A DNA stretch of 14,997 nt from Actinomycetes bacterium (GCA_024227975.1 JAAETV010000528.1:1-14997), one strand, 5' to 3'. Shown: positions 1 to 6,778, counted from the first letter of the stretch. A program made the numbers and translations. The notes: a model not told the origin generated them from the sequence alone.

Positions 1-29
1 AGACCAGGGCTGAGGAGGCCTTGGAGCGC

Positions 30-701
30 TCAGGAGGTGAGCGGCTCCGCCGTGACCACCACGTTGGCGGCGTAGGACCGCTTGTCGGGGTTGAACGTTC
101 CGCCACACGTGATCAGCTGGAGCACCGAATCACCATCCTTGCGGAACAACTCGTCCGCCGGGAGCTCGGTCTTGTCGTAGATCGTGTTGCCCGTGACCTT
201 GTAGGCGATCACCGTGCCGTCTTCCATTTCGAGCTCGAGGGTGTCACCGGGCAACACCTCGCTCAGATTGAAGAACGCCCCCGGTCGTCCCCCATAGTCG
301 ACGTGGGCCGCCAGCACCGCTGCGCCGGGTGTGCCCGGTGATGAGCTGTGCTGATACCAACCAACGGTGTCGGCGGCCGGTACTGCGAACTGGTTGTTGT
401 CGTCGACCCCGACTGAGATGATCGGTGCTTCGAGACCGATACCGGCCACCCTGACCAGGACAGGCCTGTCCCCATCATCGGTGGGGACGTTGTCACTGAG
501 CCGGGCCGAACGGATGGGTACCTGGAAGGTCGGGCCCACCGGCTCTTCGACTTCGGAGCCTCCGTCGACGACCGGATCAGGCTCCTCTGCTACCAGCGCG
601 CTGGCGCCAGCCACCTCCCAGTCCTTCGACGTTGTCATCGCCCCGGCGACGGCCAGGGCGATAGCCAGGATGATCAGGCCGTGGATCGGCCGTCGGCTCA
701 T
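30..701 (-). CDS. Class F sortase (cysteine transpeptidase)
   Basis: A 223-aa sortase that should cleave a C-terminal sorting signal and attach the substrate to an envelope acceptor outside the membrane. Residues 8-22 form a hydrophobic signal anchor, followed by a flexible acidic linker (about 36-60) and the sortase barrel (about 78-220). The three catalytic residues are visible: His133 in AAHVDYGG, Cys199 in LQLITCGG and Arg208 in DKRSYAANV. The TCGG form of the Cys motif is typical of class F enzymes rather than class A or E. The ATG start gives a good signal anchor, although there is no clear Shine-Dalgarno before it. It lies 37 bp downstream of the pseudokinase/DUF4397 gene on the same strand, which has a sorting-signal-like tail and is therefore the likely substrate. 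Identity is firm; the substrate is inferred from position. Confidence 0.93.
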   Translation of the reverse strand: MSRRPIHGLIILAIALAVAGAMTTSKDWEVAGASALVAEEPDPVVDGGSEVEEPVGPTFQVPIRSARLSDNVPTDDGDRPVLVRVAGIGLEAPIISVGVDDNNQFAVPAADTVGWYQHSSSPGTPGAAVLAAHVDYGGRPGAFFNLSEVLPGDTLELEMEDGTVIAYKVTGNTIYDKTELPADELFRKDGDSVLQLITCGGTFNPDKRSYAANVVVTAEPLTS

Positions 702-738
702 GGCTGCTGGCTTGGGCCCCAGCCCGAAGTACGGCCTG

Positions 739-3012
739 TCATGAGGCGGCTCGCCGCCGTAGCATCACGACGACACCCGAGGCCATCAGCACGATCATGA
801 GCCCGTAGACCATGCGGAGCCCAGTCGTATCCTCATCGCCACCAAGCAAGCCGCTGTTGCCGGTAGGGACACCAGCAGGAGCAGTCGAGAGCCCGGAGTA
901 GCGTTGGATGACGATCTCTGCCGTCTCATCAGCCGGAGAACCGATGGCCGACAATGAGGCAAGCTCGCCGTCGGCGGCGACAACGGTGGCTGCGGTCATG
1001 ACGGTCCCATCCTCTCCCTTGAACTCGACGAGGATCGATCCGGCGCCGACCTCGACAGCCAACTCCTCACCAGGTCCCAGGGTGGCGACGAGCTCACCAT
1101 CGACATAGGCATCGACGGTTTCGGCCTCCATGAGGTGGCGAAGGTTCACCCGCCCGGCGCCGGGATCGAGAGGCCGCAGGTCTTCGGAGAACACCGACAA
1201 GCTGATGTCTCCCGACTCATCGAAGTGAGCTACCAGTGATGCGGGCTTGGAGCCGACCTGGAGGGTGCTCGTTGCCAGGGAGTCGTCGGTGCGATCATCA
1301 CTCGACGCCGGTACTGAAGACGACGCAGCGAAGAGAGCGATTTCGTGGCTGCCAGGATCGAGCTCAATAGGACCGGCCACTGAACCTGAGCCAAACTCTG
1401 CGGCGATGGCCTCACCGTCCACATAGACATCGGTATCTATTCCGGGGACACCGTGCAGAAGCTGTACCTTGGCGTCTTCCGCCGCCATCGGGCCCGTAGC
1501 GGTCGGAGCAAGCGAGCCCGCATCGACCTCGGGCGGAGCAGTCGTCGTAGTTGGGGCTGCCGTGGTGGTTGGGGCTGCCGTGGTGGGCGGGGCCACCGTC
1601 GTGGTTGGGGCTGCCGTGGTAGACGTGGATGCCGTTGTGACAACGGCCTGAGTAGTTACGGTCGACTGGGAAGCGGTACTCGAGGTCTGGGTCGCCGATG
1701 CCGCCGTCGTGGTCAGGGCTTCGGTCGACGTCGTTGATCGATCGCTCGGTCCCGCGGCGTCGGTTGTATCGTCGTAGTCGCCAGAGCCGATGATGCCCCA
1801 GGCGATACCGGCCAGCCCAATGAAGAGGACGGCGCCGATGATCAAGCCAGCCAGATTACGACGGTTGGGAGCGACCATCGTCTCGTCGAGGTCGATGGTC
1901 TGAGCTGCCGCCGGCGACTCCGCCAACTCGTGGCCTGACTCACTCTCAGCGACCTCAGCATCGAAGTCGGCTGGGTCATCCTCACCCGTCGAAGCCGACC
2001 CGTAGGCAACCTCGTCGGCCTCCTCCTGGACCTCGGCCTCACCGTTGGCGTCGTCGGCGTAGATACCGTCGACATAGTCCCCTTCTGAGTCCGACATCGT
2101 GGCGGAGTCGTGCTCGGCTGTGTCGTTGATGGCGAATCCAGGATCCTGGGTCTCGGGCGATTCGAGGGTGTCGCCATCGAGCAGGCCGGCAGCTCCGACG
2201 GCAGCCACCACGCCGAGGCCGCCCCCATTGGCTGTCTCGACCGGTTGAGAACTGGCCGGGGCATGATCAGAGACGGCGGCCGATGCCCCGGCAGCCAGAG
2301 TGGCGGTGTTGCCCGTCGGGATGAAGGCCGGGCCGTAGGTCCGGCGGTCATCACCAATGCCCTCGGCCAGGATACTGGCGAACTCCATGGCGGAGGGGGG
2401 TCGAGCCTCGGGGGTGTCGGAACTCGACCACATGATCAGACGACGGATCGAGCGGGGGGCGGTGTCGAGAGCGTCGCCGAGCGAACGCTCCAGGATTCGA
2501 CCCAGCGAATAGACATCTGAGCGCTCCGTCGGATCTTGGCCGTCGCGAACCTCGGGCGCGACCCACTCCGATCGGTCGGCTGGGGGAGTGCCCCCTAGCC
2601 CAAGGCCGATACCGCTGATGGCAATGTTCTCGTCGACGAGATGGATGTCTTCGGGGCTGAGTGCTCCATGGAACAGACCGCGGAGATGGGCCTCGTGAGC
2701 GGCCCGAGCAACCGCCTCGGTGATACCGGCGCCATCGGCCCAGTCGAGATCGCCACTGTCGATGGCTGAGGCGAGCGTCGGTTCGTCGATGACGGGGGTA
2801 ACGGCAAAGGGCAGGCCGTTGGCGGCGAAATCACTGTCGACAACAGGAACCATGCCGGGGAGATCACCTGATTGGCGGAGCCTGCGCAGATGGGACCGAT
2901 CCCAATGGCTCTCCGCTCCGATCGTCACATCGACGGTGTGTTGGTCGTCGGTCAACCGTAGTCGGTCAAGCCCGAACCACTGCCTGCCGGTCGCCTCGCT
3001 CTGGTCGTTCAC
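739..3012 (-). CDS. Membrane pseudokinase with extracellular DUF4397-like domains and sorting-signal-like tail
   Basis: A 757-aa multidomain protein. Residues 20-218 resemble a Ser/Thr kinase fold: HGALSPEDI (115-123) at the catalytic loop, APE (152-154), SDVYSLG (165-171) and an RPP near 204. There is no glycine-rich loop or VAIK lysine, HRD has become HGA, the loop Asn is Asp122, and DFG has become GIG, so it should be catalytically dead. Residues 281-382 are acidic. A transmembrane helix (387-408) follows Arg384/Arg385, predicting N-in topology. A Thr/Ala/Pro stalk (425-494) leads to two DUF4397-like beta domains (514-610 and 620-692, both with a VDxYVDG-type motif: DVYVDG and DAYVDG). The tail is VPTGNSG (715-721), a hydrophobic stretch (731-750) and RRR (752-754), laid out like a sortase signal but without classical LPxTG. 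The GTG start is fixed by GGAGG seven bases upstream. The next gene is a class F sortase. Its role is unknown; scaffold or sensor is inference. Confidence 0.88.
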   Translation of the reverse strand: MNDQSEATGRQWFGLDRLRLTDDQHTVDVTIGAESHWDRSHLRRLRQSGDLPGMVPVVDSDFAANGLPFAVTPVIDEPTLASAIDSGDLDWADGAGITEAVARAAHEAHLRGLFHGALSPEDIHLVDENIAISGIGLGLGGTPPADRSEWVAPEVRDGQDPTERSDVYSLGRILERSLGDALDTAPRSIRRLIMWSSSDTPEARPPSAMEFASILAEGIGDDRRTYGPAFIPTGNTATLAAGASAAVSDHAPASSQPVETANGGGLGVVAAVGAAGLLDGDTLESPETQDPGFAINDTAEHDSATMSDSEGDYVDGIYADDANGEAEVQEEADEVAYGSASTGEDDPADFDAEVAESESGHELAESPAAAQTIDLDETMVAPNRRNLAGLIIGAVLFIGLAGIAWGIIGSGDYDDTTDAAGPSDRSTTSTEALTTTAASATQTSSTASQSTVTTQAVVTTASTSTTAAPTTTVAPPTTAAPTTTAAPTTTTAPPEVDAGSLAPTATGPMAAEDAKVQLLHGVPGIDTDVYVDGEAIAAEFGSGSVAGPIELDPGSHEIALFAASSSVPASSDDRTDDSLATSTLQVGSKPASLVAHFDESGDISLSVFSEDLRPLDPGAGRVNLRHLMEAETVDAYVDGELVATLGPGEELAVEVGAGSILVEFKGEDGTVMTAATVVAADGELASLSAIGSPADETAEIVIQRYSGLSTAPAGVPTGNSGLLGGDEDTTGLRMVYGLMIVLMASGVVVMLRRRAAS
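1549..1620. repeat. Four 18-bp tandem repeats encoding the Thr-rich stalk
   Basis: Four consecutive 18-bp units lie at 1549-1566, 1567-1584, 1585-1602 and 1603-1620, inside the pseudokinase/DUF4397 gene. On the plus strand the unit reads roughly GGTTGGGGCTGCCGTGGT; the third copy is diverged. Each unit encodes a PTTTAA-like hexapeptide, so copy changes would keep frame and alter stalk length by six residues. Confidence 0.85.
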
Positions 3013-3019
3013 TTACAGT

Positions 3020-3024
3020 CCTCC
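3020..3024 (-). promoter_or_regulatory. Shine-Dalgarno that fixes a GTG start
   Basis: On the minus strand GGAGG lies seven bases before the GTG at 3012-3010, in the 18-bp gap after the TAA of the 74-aa gene. This supports GTG as the true start of the pseudokinase gene and its co-translation with the gene before it. Confidence 0.8.
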
Positions 3025-3030
3025 GCCCTT

Positions 3031-3255
3031 TTACTCGCCGCGATTGGGCAACGTACCACCATCAGGTCGCCGCATGTAGTACTTGTCATGATCCTTGTGC
3101 CCATTCGGAGAGGTTTCCCTGCCTCCCCAGGACTTACGGCCCACCCATTGGTTGAGCATGAATTCCCGGACACGGTACCAAGCTTGGGGCTCCTGGTCGA
3201 CGGTTGGGGCCGAATTCTCCCGAAAGCCAGATGGCAGCCGAGTTGGCCGGTTCAT
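3031..3255 (-). CDS. Small hydrophilic protein, 74 aa, unknown function
   Basis: I do not recognise the family. The product has no signal peptide, membrane segment or cysteine, and is rich in Arg, Gly, Asn and aromatic residues. WYRVREFML (about 29-37) and DKYYMRRPDGG (about 57-67) look like real protein sequence rather than a shadow. Codon choice has the same G/C-ending bias as its neighbours. The ATG lies about 20 bp after the stop of the upstream gene and its TAA is 18 bp before the next start, so it fills exactly the gap between two co-directional genes. The reading frame continues open upstream to 3522, but that part overlaps the nuclease-like gene and is probably a shadow. Existence is likely, function unknown; no strong ribosome-binding site is visible. 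Confidence 0.65.
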   Translation of the reverse strand: MNRPTRLPSGFRENSAPTVDQEPQAWYRVREFMLNQWVGRKSWGGRETSPNGHKDHDKYYMRRPDGGTLPNRGE

Positions 3256-3274
3256 GGTGTCGCCACGTGGCCAC

Positions 3275-3916
3275 CTAGTGAAGGCGGTACCGGTAGCCGG
3301 ACCGAGTTCGGTCCACCACCTCGAACAATCCGATCTGGCGCAGGCAATACGCCATCTTCTGAGCCCGGTCTCGGCTGGTGGGAACCGTAGATGCCAGGTC
3401 GGCGGTGGTGAACACCGGTGGTAGCCCGTCAGGGATGAGGGGGGCCAGATCGCCGACGGTGTCAAAGCGATGGTGGGAGTGGATCTGACGTAGCCTGCGG
3501 TCGTGGGTTCGCCAGCCTCCACGGTTGCGCCGCAAAGAGGGATCGTGGCGCTGGTGCTTGTCCACCGAGATCAGGATGATCTCGATGGATAGGTTCGGAT
3601 GGTCGAGCAGGGTCGGGAAGCTGACCAGCTCGTCGAACAGACCATAGATGTCGCTGCGTTTCGGTGATCGGCGTGGTTTCGCCCCTTCTCGATTGAGATA
3701 GGTCTCGACGGCGATGGGGTGAACGATCAGCACGCGAAACTGGGCCAGGACCCGGTCGAGCTTGCGGCCCATGGCGGCGAAGGCCGCTGTCTGGATCTCG
3801 ATCAGGAGGTCGCCCCGCTGGATGTCGATGACGAAACCGTCGAGCTCGACTTCGAACGCATCGCCGGGCTTGGACAGCAGGTCCTTCAGGGAAGCATGGA
3901 GCGAGCCCTCATTCAG
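3275..3916 (-). CDS. PD-(D/E)XK nuclease-like protein with C-terminal winged-helix-like region, apparent CTG start
   Basis: The first ATG in frame (3772) would give only 165 aa and remove part of a convincing domain. The frame stays open up to a stop at 3946-3944, and the residues in between read as protein: NEGSLHASLK, then FEVELDGFVIDI and LLIEIQT. With CTG at 3916-3914 as initiator the product is 213 aa. The pattern Asp31 in VIDI, then Glu40-Ile-Gln42 after a tight turn, matches the beta-hairpin of PD-(D/E)XK nucleases, with Glu22 or Glu24 as a possible extra acidic residue. Residues 150-213 look like a small helix-turn-helix or winged-helix unit ending in GYRYRLH. No ATG, GTG or TTG exists between the stop and 3772. 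I recall similar conserved hypothetical proteins beginning near NExSLH, but cannot check. It is first in the operon with the pseudokinase and sortase. Nuclease activity is inferred from fold pattern only. Confidence 0.72.
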   Translation of the reverse strand: MNEGSLHASLKDLLSKPGDAFEVELDGFVIDIQRGDLLIEIQTAAFAAMGRKLDRVLAQFRVLIVHPIAVETYLNREGAKPRRSPKRSDIYGLFDELVSFPTLLDHPNLSIEIILISVDKHQRHDPSLRRNRGGWRTHDRRLRQIHSHHRFDTVGDLAPLIPDGLPPVFTTADLASTVPTSRDRAQKMAYCLRQIGLFEVVDRTRSGYRYRLH

Positions 3917-4046
3917 GGTGCCGATGTGTGCGATTGGCCGAGCCTAGGGCACGGCCTGGTAGGGGGAGGCGATGGTTGACCTCTCGCTGGGCGCCACTCG
4001 GTACCGCACTGGGTGCCGGGCATGAGGTCGTAATAGGGTCGCTGCC

Positions 4047-4871
4047 ATGTTCGTACCGATGGTGACCGCACCCGAGATCGAGCTGGCCTCCAGGGAGGTG
4101 CCACCCGAGAGCCGCTGGTTCATCGTCGATCGTCGCGCCAACGTGTTGGTCGTAGATGGTGAGATCCCAGAGGGATCCGCCCCTCCAATGGACTCCGAGG
4201 ACATCCATCTCCTGGGCCGCCAGGACGGTATCCCCGTGCTGGCCGGACTGGTCGTCGAAGGGGCAGAGCCTCCGATGTCAGGTCAGTGGCTCCATTTGCG
4301 CAAGCTCTACGGCTCGATTCCCGAGCAGGATTGGGCCCTGGCCGGGAGGGCGGTCCAGATCATCACCTGGGACCTCGACCACCGTTTCTGTGGCCGTTGC
4401 GGCCAGGAGACCGAACATCATGGTTCGGATCGGGCGCGGGTCTGTCCCAGCTGTGGGTCGATGGCGTACCCGCGTCTGACGCCCGCCGTCATCGTGCTGG
4501 TCGAGCGGGATGATGGCCGGGCCCTGCTGGCCTGGGGTCGCCAGTTCCCGGGCCGCTTCTACAGTGCTCTGGCCGGCTTCGTCGAGCCAGGGGAATCACT
4601 CGAGGAGTGTGTCGTCCGTGAGGTGAAGGAAGAGGTGGGGATCGAGATCGGCAATCTCTCCTACTTCGGAAGCCAGCCCTGGCCCTTTCCTCACTCGGTG
4701 ATGATCGGGTTCCGGGCCAGCTACGTCAGCGGTGAGCTACAACCCCAAGAGTCCGAGATCGTCGAGGCCGATTGGTACCACCATGACGAACTGCCTCCGG
4801 CCCCTCGGGGCGGGATGTCGATCGCCGGCTGGCTCATCGAGGACTGGATCGCTCGCCGGGGTGGGGCCTGA
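4047..4871 (+). CDS. nudC: NudC-type NAD(+) diphosphatase / NADH pyrophosphatase
   Basis: A 274-aa Nudix hydrolase that splits NADH/NAD into NMN(H) and AMP; the family is also known to remove NAD caps from RNA. Residues 1-110 form the variable N-terminal domain. A four-Cys zinc site follows (Cys115, Cys118, Cys133, Cys136), then the Nudix domain with the full box Gly177-x5-Glu183-x7-Arg191-Glu192-x2-Glu195-Glu196-x-Gly198. SQPWPFPHSVM (209-219) is the hallmark that separates NudC from other Nudix enzymes. Length and domain order match the family. A TAATAG at 4031-4036 lies close to the ATG, so the transcript could be leaderless, but no good -35 is seen. It is divergent from the nuclease-like gene and convergent with the zinc-ribbon gene, so probably monocistronic. 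Cytoplasmic. Confidence 0.95.
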   Translation: MFVPMVTAPEIELASREVPPESRWFIVDRRANVLVVDGEIPEGSAPPMDSEDIHLLGRQDGIPVLAGLVVEGAEPPMSGQWLHLRKLYGSIPEQDWALAGRAVQIITWDLDHRFCGRCGQETEHHGSDRARVCPSCGSMAYPRLTPAVIVLVERDDGRALLAWGRQFPGRFYSALAGFVEPGESLEECVVREVKEEVGIEIGNLSYFGSQPWPFPHSVMIGFRASYVSGELQPQESEIVEADWYHHDELPPAPRGGMSIAGWLIEDWIARRGGA

Positions 4872-4893
4872 CGAGTTCGCCCGAAGCTGCTCC

Positions 4894-5184
4894 TCACTCC
4901 TTGGTGGCGACCGCATTCGGGGTGACGTTCATCTTCGGCTCGTAGTCGGCCACCTCGACCTCTCGCCCTTGGCCCGAGAGATCAGCTCGGAGCTGGCTGC
5001 GGCAGTCGTCGCAGGGCCCGTAGAAGCGGGCAGTCGTGGTCCGCTGGCAGCGGGGGCAGTCGAAGTCGGTGAGGGCCGCTGGTTCGCCACTCTCGGATGG
5101 GTCTCCCTGGCTCGTCACCGGACCCAGGATAGGAGGCTCTGACTGATCTTGGCCGGAAACTCGTCGCCGGGGTGGCGATTGCAC
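4894..5184 (-). CDS. Small zinc-ribbon protein, unknown function
   Basis: A 96-aa protein if started at GTG 5184, which has AAGGA eight bases upstream. A second GTG at 5118 would give 74 aa and trim a low-complexity N-terminus, but has no ribosome-binding site. A four-Cys zinc ribbon, Cys43-x2-Cys46 and Cys58-x2-Cys61, is followed by an acidic segment and a distinctive end, [17 protein letters not shown] recall this type of tail as strongly conserved in small actinobacterial proteins, but cannot verify it here. Function is unknown; nucleic-acid or protein binding would be usual for such ribbons. Its stop is 23 bp from the nudC stop (convergent), and its start is only about 41 bp from the divergent ABC ATPase gene, so the two promoters must overlap or lie inside each other's 5' regions. 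Confidence 0.72.
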   Translation of the reverse strand: MQSPPRRRVSGQDQSEPPILGPVTSQGDPSESGEPAALTDFDCPRCQRTTTARFYGPCDDCRSQLRADLSGQGREVEVADYEPKMNVTPNAVATKE

Positions 5185-5210
5185 GTACTCTGTCCTTGGA
5201 TAACGAGCGT

Positions 5211-5217
5211 GAGAGGT
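5211..5217 (+). promoter_or_regulatory. Ribosome-binding site choosing the ABC ATPase start
   Basis: GAGAGGT lies eight bases before ATG 5226. The frame is open further upstream to an ATG-like start at 5172, but no Shine-Dalgarno precedes that, and the family normally begins just before the first beta strand as here. Confidence 0.7.
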
Positions 5218-5225
5218 ATAGGCGC

Positions 5226-6416
5226 ATGGCAGAAGTGGTATTGAATGAAGTGAACAAGGTCTACCCGAATGGGTACCAGGCCATCAAAGATCTAAGCCTC
5301 GATATTGCCGACGGTGAGTTCTTGGTGCTGGTCGGACCGTCCGGGTGCGGCAAGTCGACGGCCCTGCGCATGGTGGCCGGTCTAGAAGACGTCAGCGGTG
5401 GGGACCTGCGAATTGGGGATCGGGTTGTCAACGACGTCCACCCCAAGGATCGTGACATCGCCATGGTCTTCCAGAACTACGCTCTCTACCCCCACATGAC
5501 CGTTGCCGACAATATTGGCTTCGCTCTGAAGCTGGCCAAGGTGCCGAAGGCGGAGATCGCCGATCGGGTCAAGAACGCAGCCAGGACCCTCGACCTGACC
5601 GAACAGCTCGATCGGAAGCCGGGCCAGCTCTCTGGCGGCCAGCGCCAGCGGGTGGCCATGGGTCGGGCCATCGTTCGTCAGCCCAAGGCGTTCCTCATGG
5701 ACGAGCCGTTGTCCAACCTCGACGCCAAGCTCCGGGTCCAGATGCGGGCCGAGATCGCGGCCCTCCAGCGTGACCTCGGGGTCACCACCATCTATGTGAC
5801 CCATGATCAGGTCGAGGCCATGACGATGGGGGATCGGGTTGCGGTGCTCAAGCGGGGCATCCTGCAGCAGGTGGCGACCCCCCAGGAGCTGTATGACACC
5901 CCTAGAAACGTCTTCGTGGCTGGCTTCATTGGATCACCGTCGATGAACCTCATGAAGGTTCGCCTGGTGGGGTCAGGCTCTGATCTGCGGCTCCAACTCG
6001 GAAGTCGGGAGCTGGCCTTTGGGCAGGCTGTCATCGACGCCCGGCCGGCGCTGGCCGACTATGTGGATGGCGAGGTGGTGGTCGGTATCCGCCCAGAAGA
6101 CATCGAGGATGCGAGCCTGGAGTCCGATGCACCCGAGGGGCAGATCCTGCACACCGAGACGACGCTCGTGGAGTCGCTCGGGGCCGAGGTCATCCTCCAT
6201 TTCCTGCTCGACGCTGAGCCCTACGCCATCATGGATGCCGAGTTCGAAGGGGAAGATGCCGTCGTCGCCACTCCCGATGATGAAGGTCGCTTCACCTATG
6301 TGGCTCGGGTCAGCCCACGATCGGCGGCCAAGATCGGCGATCCGATCGACCTTGTCGTCGATACGGGAAGGCTCCATTTCTTCGATCCAGGGACCGGTTT
6401 GGCCATCACCGGATGA
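5226..6416 (+). CDS. Carbohydrate ABC transporter ATP-binding protein, MsiK/UgpC/MalK type
   Basis: A 396-aa ATPase that would power import of a sugar or glycerol-phosphate through a two-permease, binding-protein-dependent complex on the inner membrane face. All nucleotide-binding motifs are intact: Walker [10 protein letters not shown] (37-45), Q-loop Gln83, signature LSGGQ (135-139), Walker B FLMDE (156-160) and H-loop His193. The C-terminal part has the MalK-type regulatory/TOBE region, with GIRPED at 287-292 and LHFFDP near 383-388. No permease or solute-binding gene lies next to it, which suggests a shared ATPase of the MsiK kind serving several transporters elsewhere; this is inference. 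Substrate cannot be read from sequence. No T-tracted terminator is evident after the stop. Confidence 0.94.
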   Translation: MAEVVLNEVNKVYPNGYQAIKDLSLDIADGEFLVLVGPSGCGKSTALRMVAGLEDVSGGDLRIGDRVVNDVHPKDRDIAMVFQNYALYPHMTVADNIGFALKLAKVPKAEIADRVKNAARTLDLTEQLDRKPGQLSGGQRQRVAMGRAIVRQPKAFLMDEPLSNLDAKLRVQMRAEIAALQRDLGVTTIYVTHDQVEAMTMGDRVAVLKRGILQQVATPQELYDTPRNVFVAGFIGSPSMNLMKVRLVGSGSDLRLQLGSRELAFGQAVIDARPALADYVDGEVVVGIRPEDIEDASLESDAPEGQILHTETTLVESLGAEVILHFLLDAEPYAIMDAEFEGEDAVVATPDDEGRFTYVARVSPRSAAKIGDPIDLVVDTGRLHFFDPGTGLAITG

Positions 6417-6509
6417 TCAGAAACCATCAGTAGGTCTGGATAACTGGCAGTGCGACGAAAAACACAACATCCTCTAACCAGGGGAAACCTGACTAATGGG
6501 TAGTTTTGC

Positions 6510-6540
6510 TTGACATCGAATGTCGATGGATGTTTGCTAT
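6510..6540 (+). promoter_or_regulatory. Candidate sigma-70 promoter for the aroA operon
   Basis: TTGACA (6510-6515) is a perfect -35 hexamer. The best -10 is TGCTAT (6535-6540) after a 19-base spacer, which is a poor match and slightly long spacing. It is the strongest promoter-like site in the gap and would drive the 6787-9846 operon with a leader of about 240 bases. Confidence 0.4.
6514..6528. promoter_or_regulatory. Perfect inverted repeat overlapping the -35: operator candidate
   Basis: CATCGA-ATG-TCGATG is a perfect 6-bp inverted repeat with a 3-base centre. It covers the last bases of the TTGACA and the start of the spacer, where a repressor would block RNA polymerase. An overlapping GACAT-CGA-ATGTC repeat (6512-6524) shares the same bases. 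The regulator is unknown. Confidence 0.35.
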
Positions 6541-6629
6541 CAGTCATACCGCCGGTAGCCGCAGACCCGACGGGCCGAACCAAACGACGTCCTGCCTCGA
6601 CCGCAGTCAGGAAGCTTCGAGAGTTCGGG

Positions 6630-6669
6630 GTTGGATCCCGCTTACCACGCTGAGTAGGCGGGCTCCAGC
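6630..6669 (+). ncRNA. Long GC-rich hairpin in the aroA operon leader
   Basis: The arms GTTGGA-T-CCCGCTTAC (6630-6645) and GTAGGCGGG-C-TCCAGC (6654-6669) pair over 15 positions, with one internal T/C mismatch and two G-U type wobbles, closing an 8-base loop. No T-run follows, so it does not look like an ordinary intrinsic terminator. It may be part of a regulatory leader or a small RNA. It is a structural observation only. Confidence 0.4.
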
Positions 6670-6773
6670 GCGCTGGGATCGAGTTCGAACAAGGGGATTG
6701 CCAAGGGCGATGGCCAGCCACACGTCAATGGGGCAACACCGGGCCGCGCATCGGACCATGTACATTCGAGGCC

Positions 6774-6778
6774 GGAGG
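6774..6778 (+). promoter_or_regulatory. Shine-Dalgarno that decides a TTG start
   Basis: GGAGG at 6774-6778 overlaps the upstream in-frame GTG (6778-6780), so that GTG cannot be the start it serves. The TTG at 6787, eight bases downstream, is correctly spaced. Confidence 0.65.

Noticed and set aside
1..29. Possible gene start before the sortase at the window edge
   Set aside because: Only 29 bases are visible downstream of the sortase stop, too few to judge.
3256..3522. N-terminal extension of the 74-aa gene
   Set aside because: It overlaps the nuclease-like gene in another frame and is low complexity; the ATG at 3255 follows that gene's stop.
5179..5206. TTGCAC and TAACGA as a promoter for the ABC ATPase
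   Set aside because: Spacing is plausible at 16 bases but both hexamers are weak, and the start would fall almost on the ribosome-binding site.
6481..6500. CAGG-GGAAA-CCTG hairpin after the ABC gene as terminator
   Set aside because: The stem is only four base pairs and lies about 60 bases after the stop; too weak to call.
6660..6710. tRNA-like GAGTTCGAAC motif in the leader
   Set aside because: The T-loop look-alike has no acceptor stem, anticodon arm or D-arm around it on either strand.
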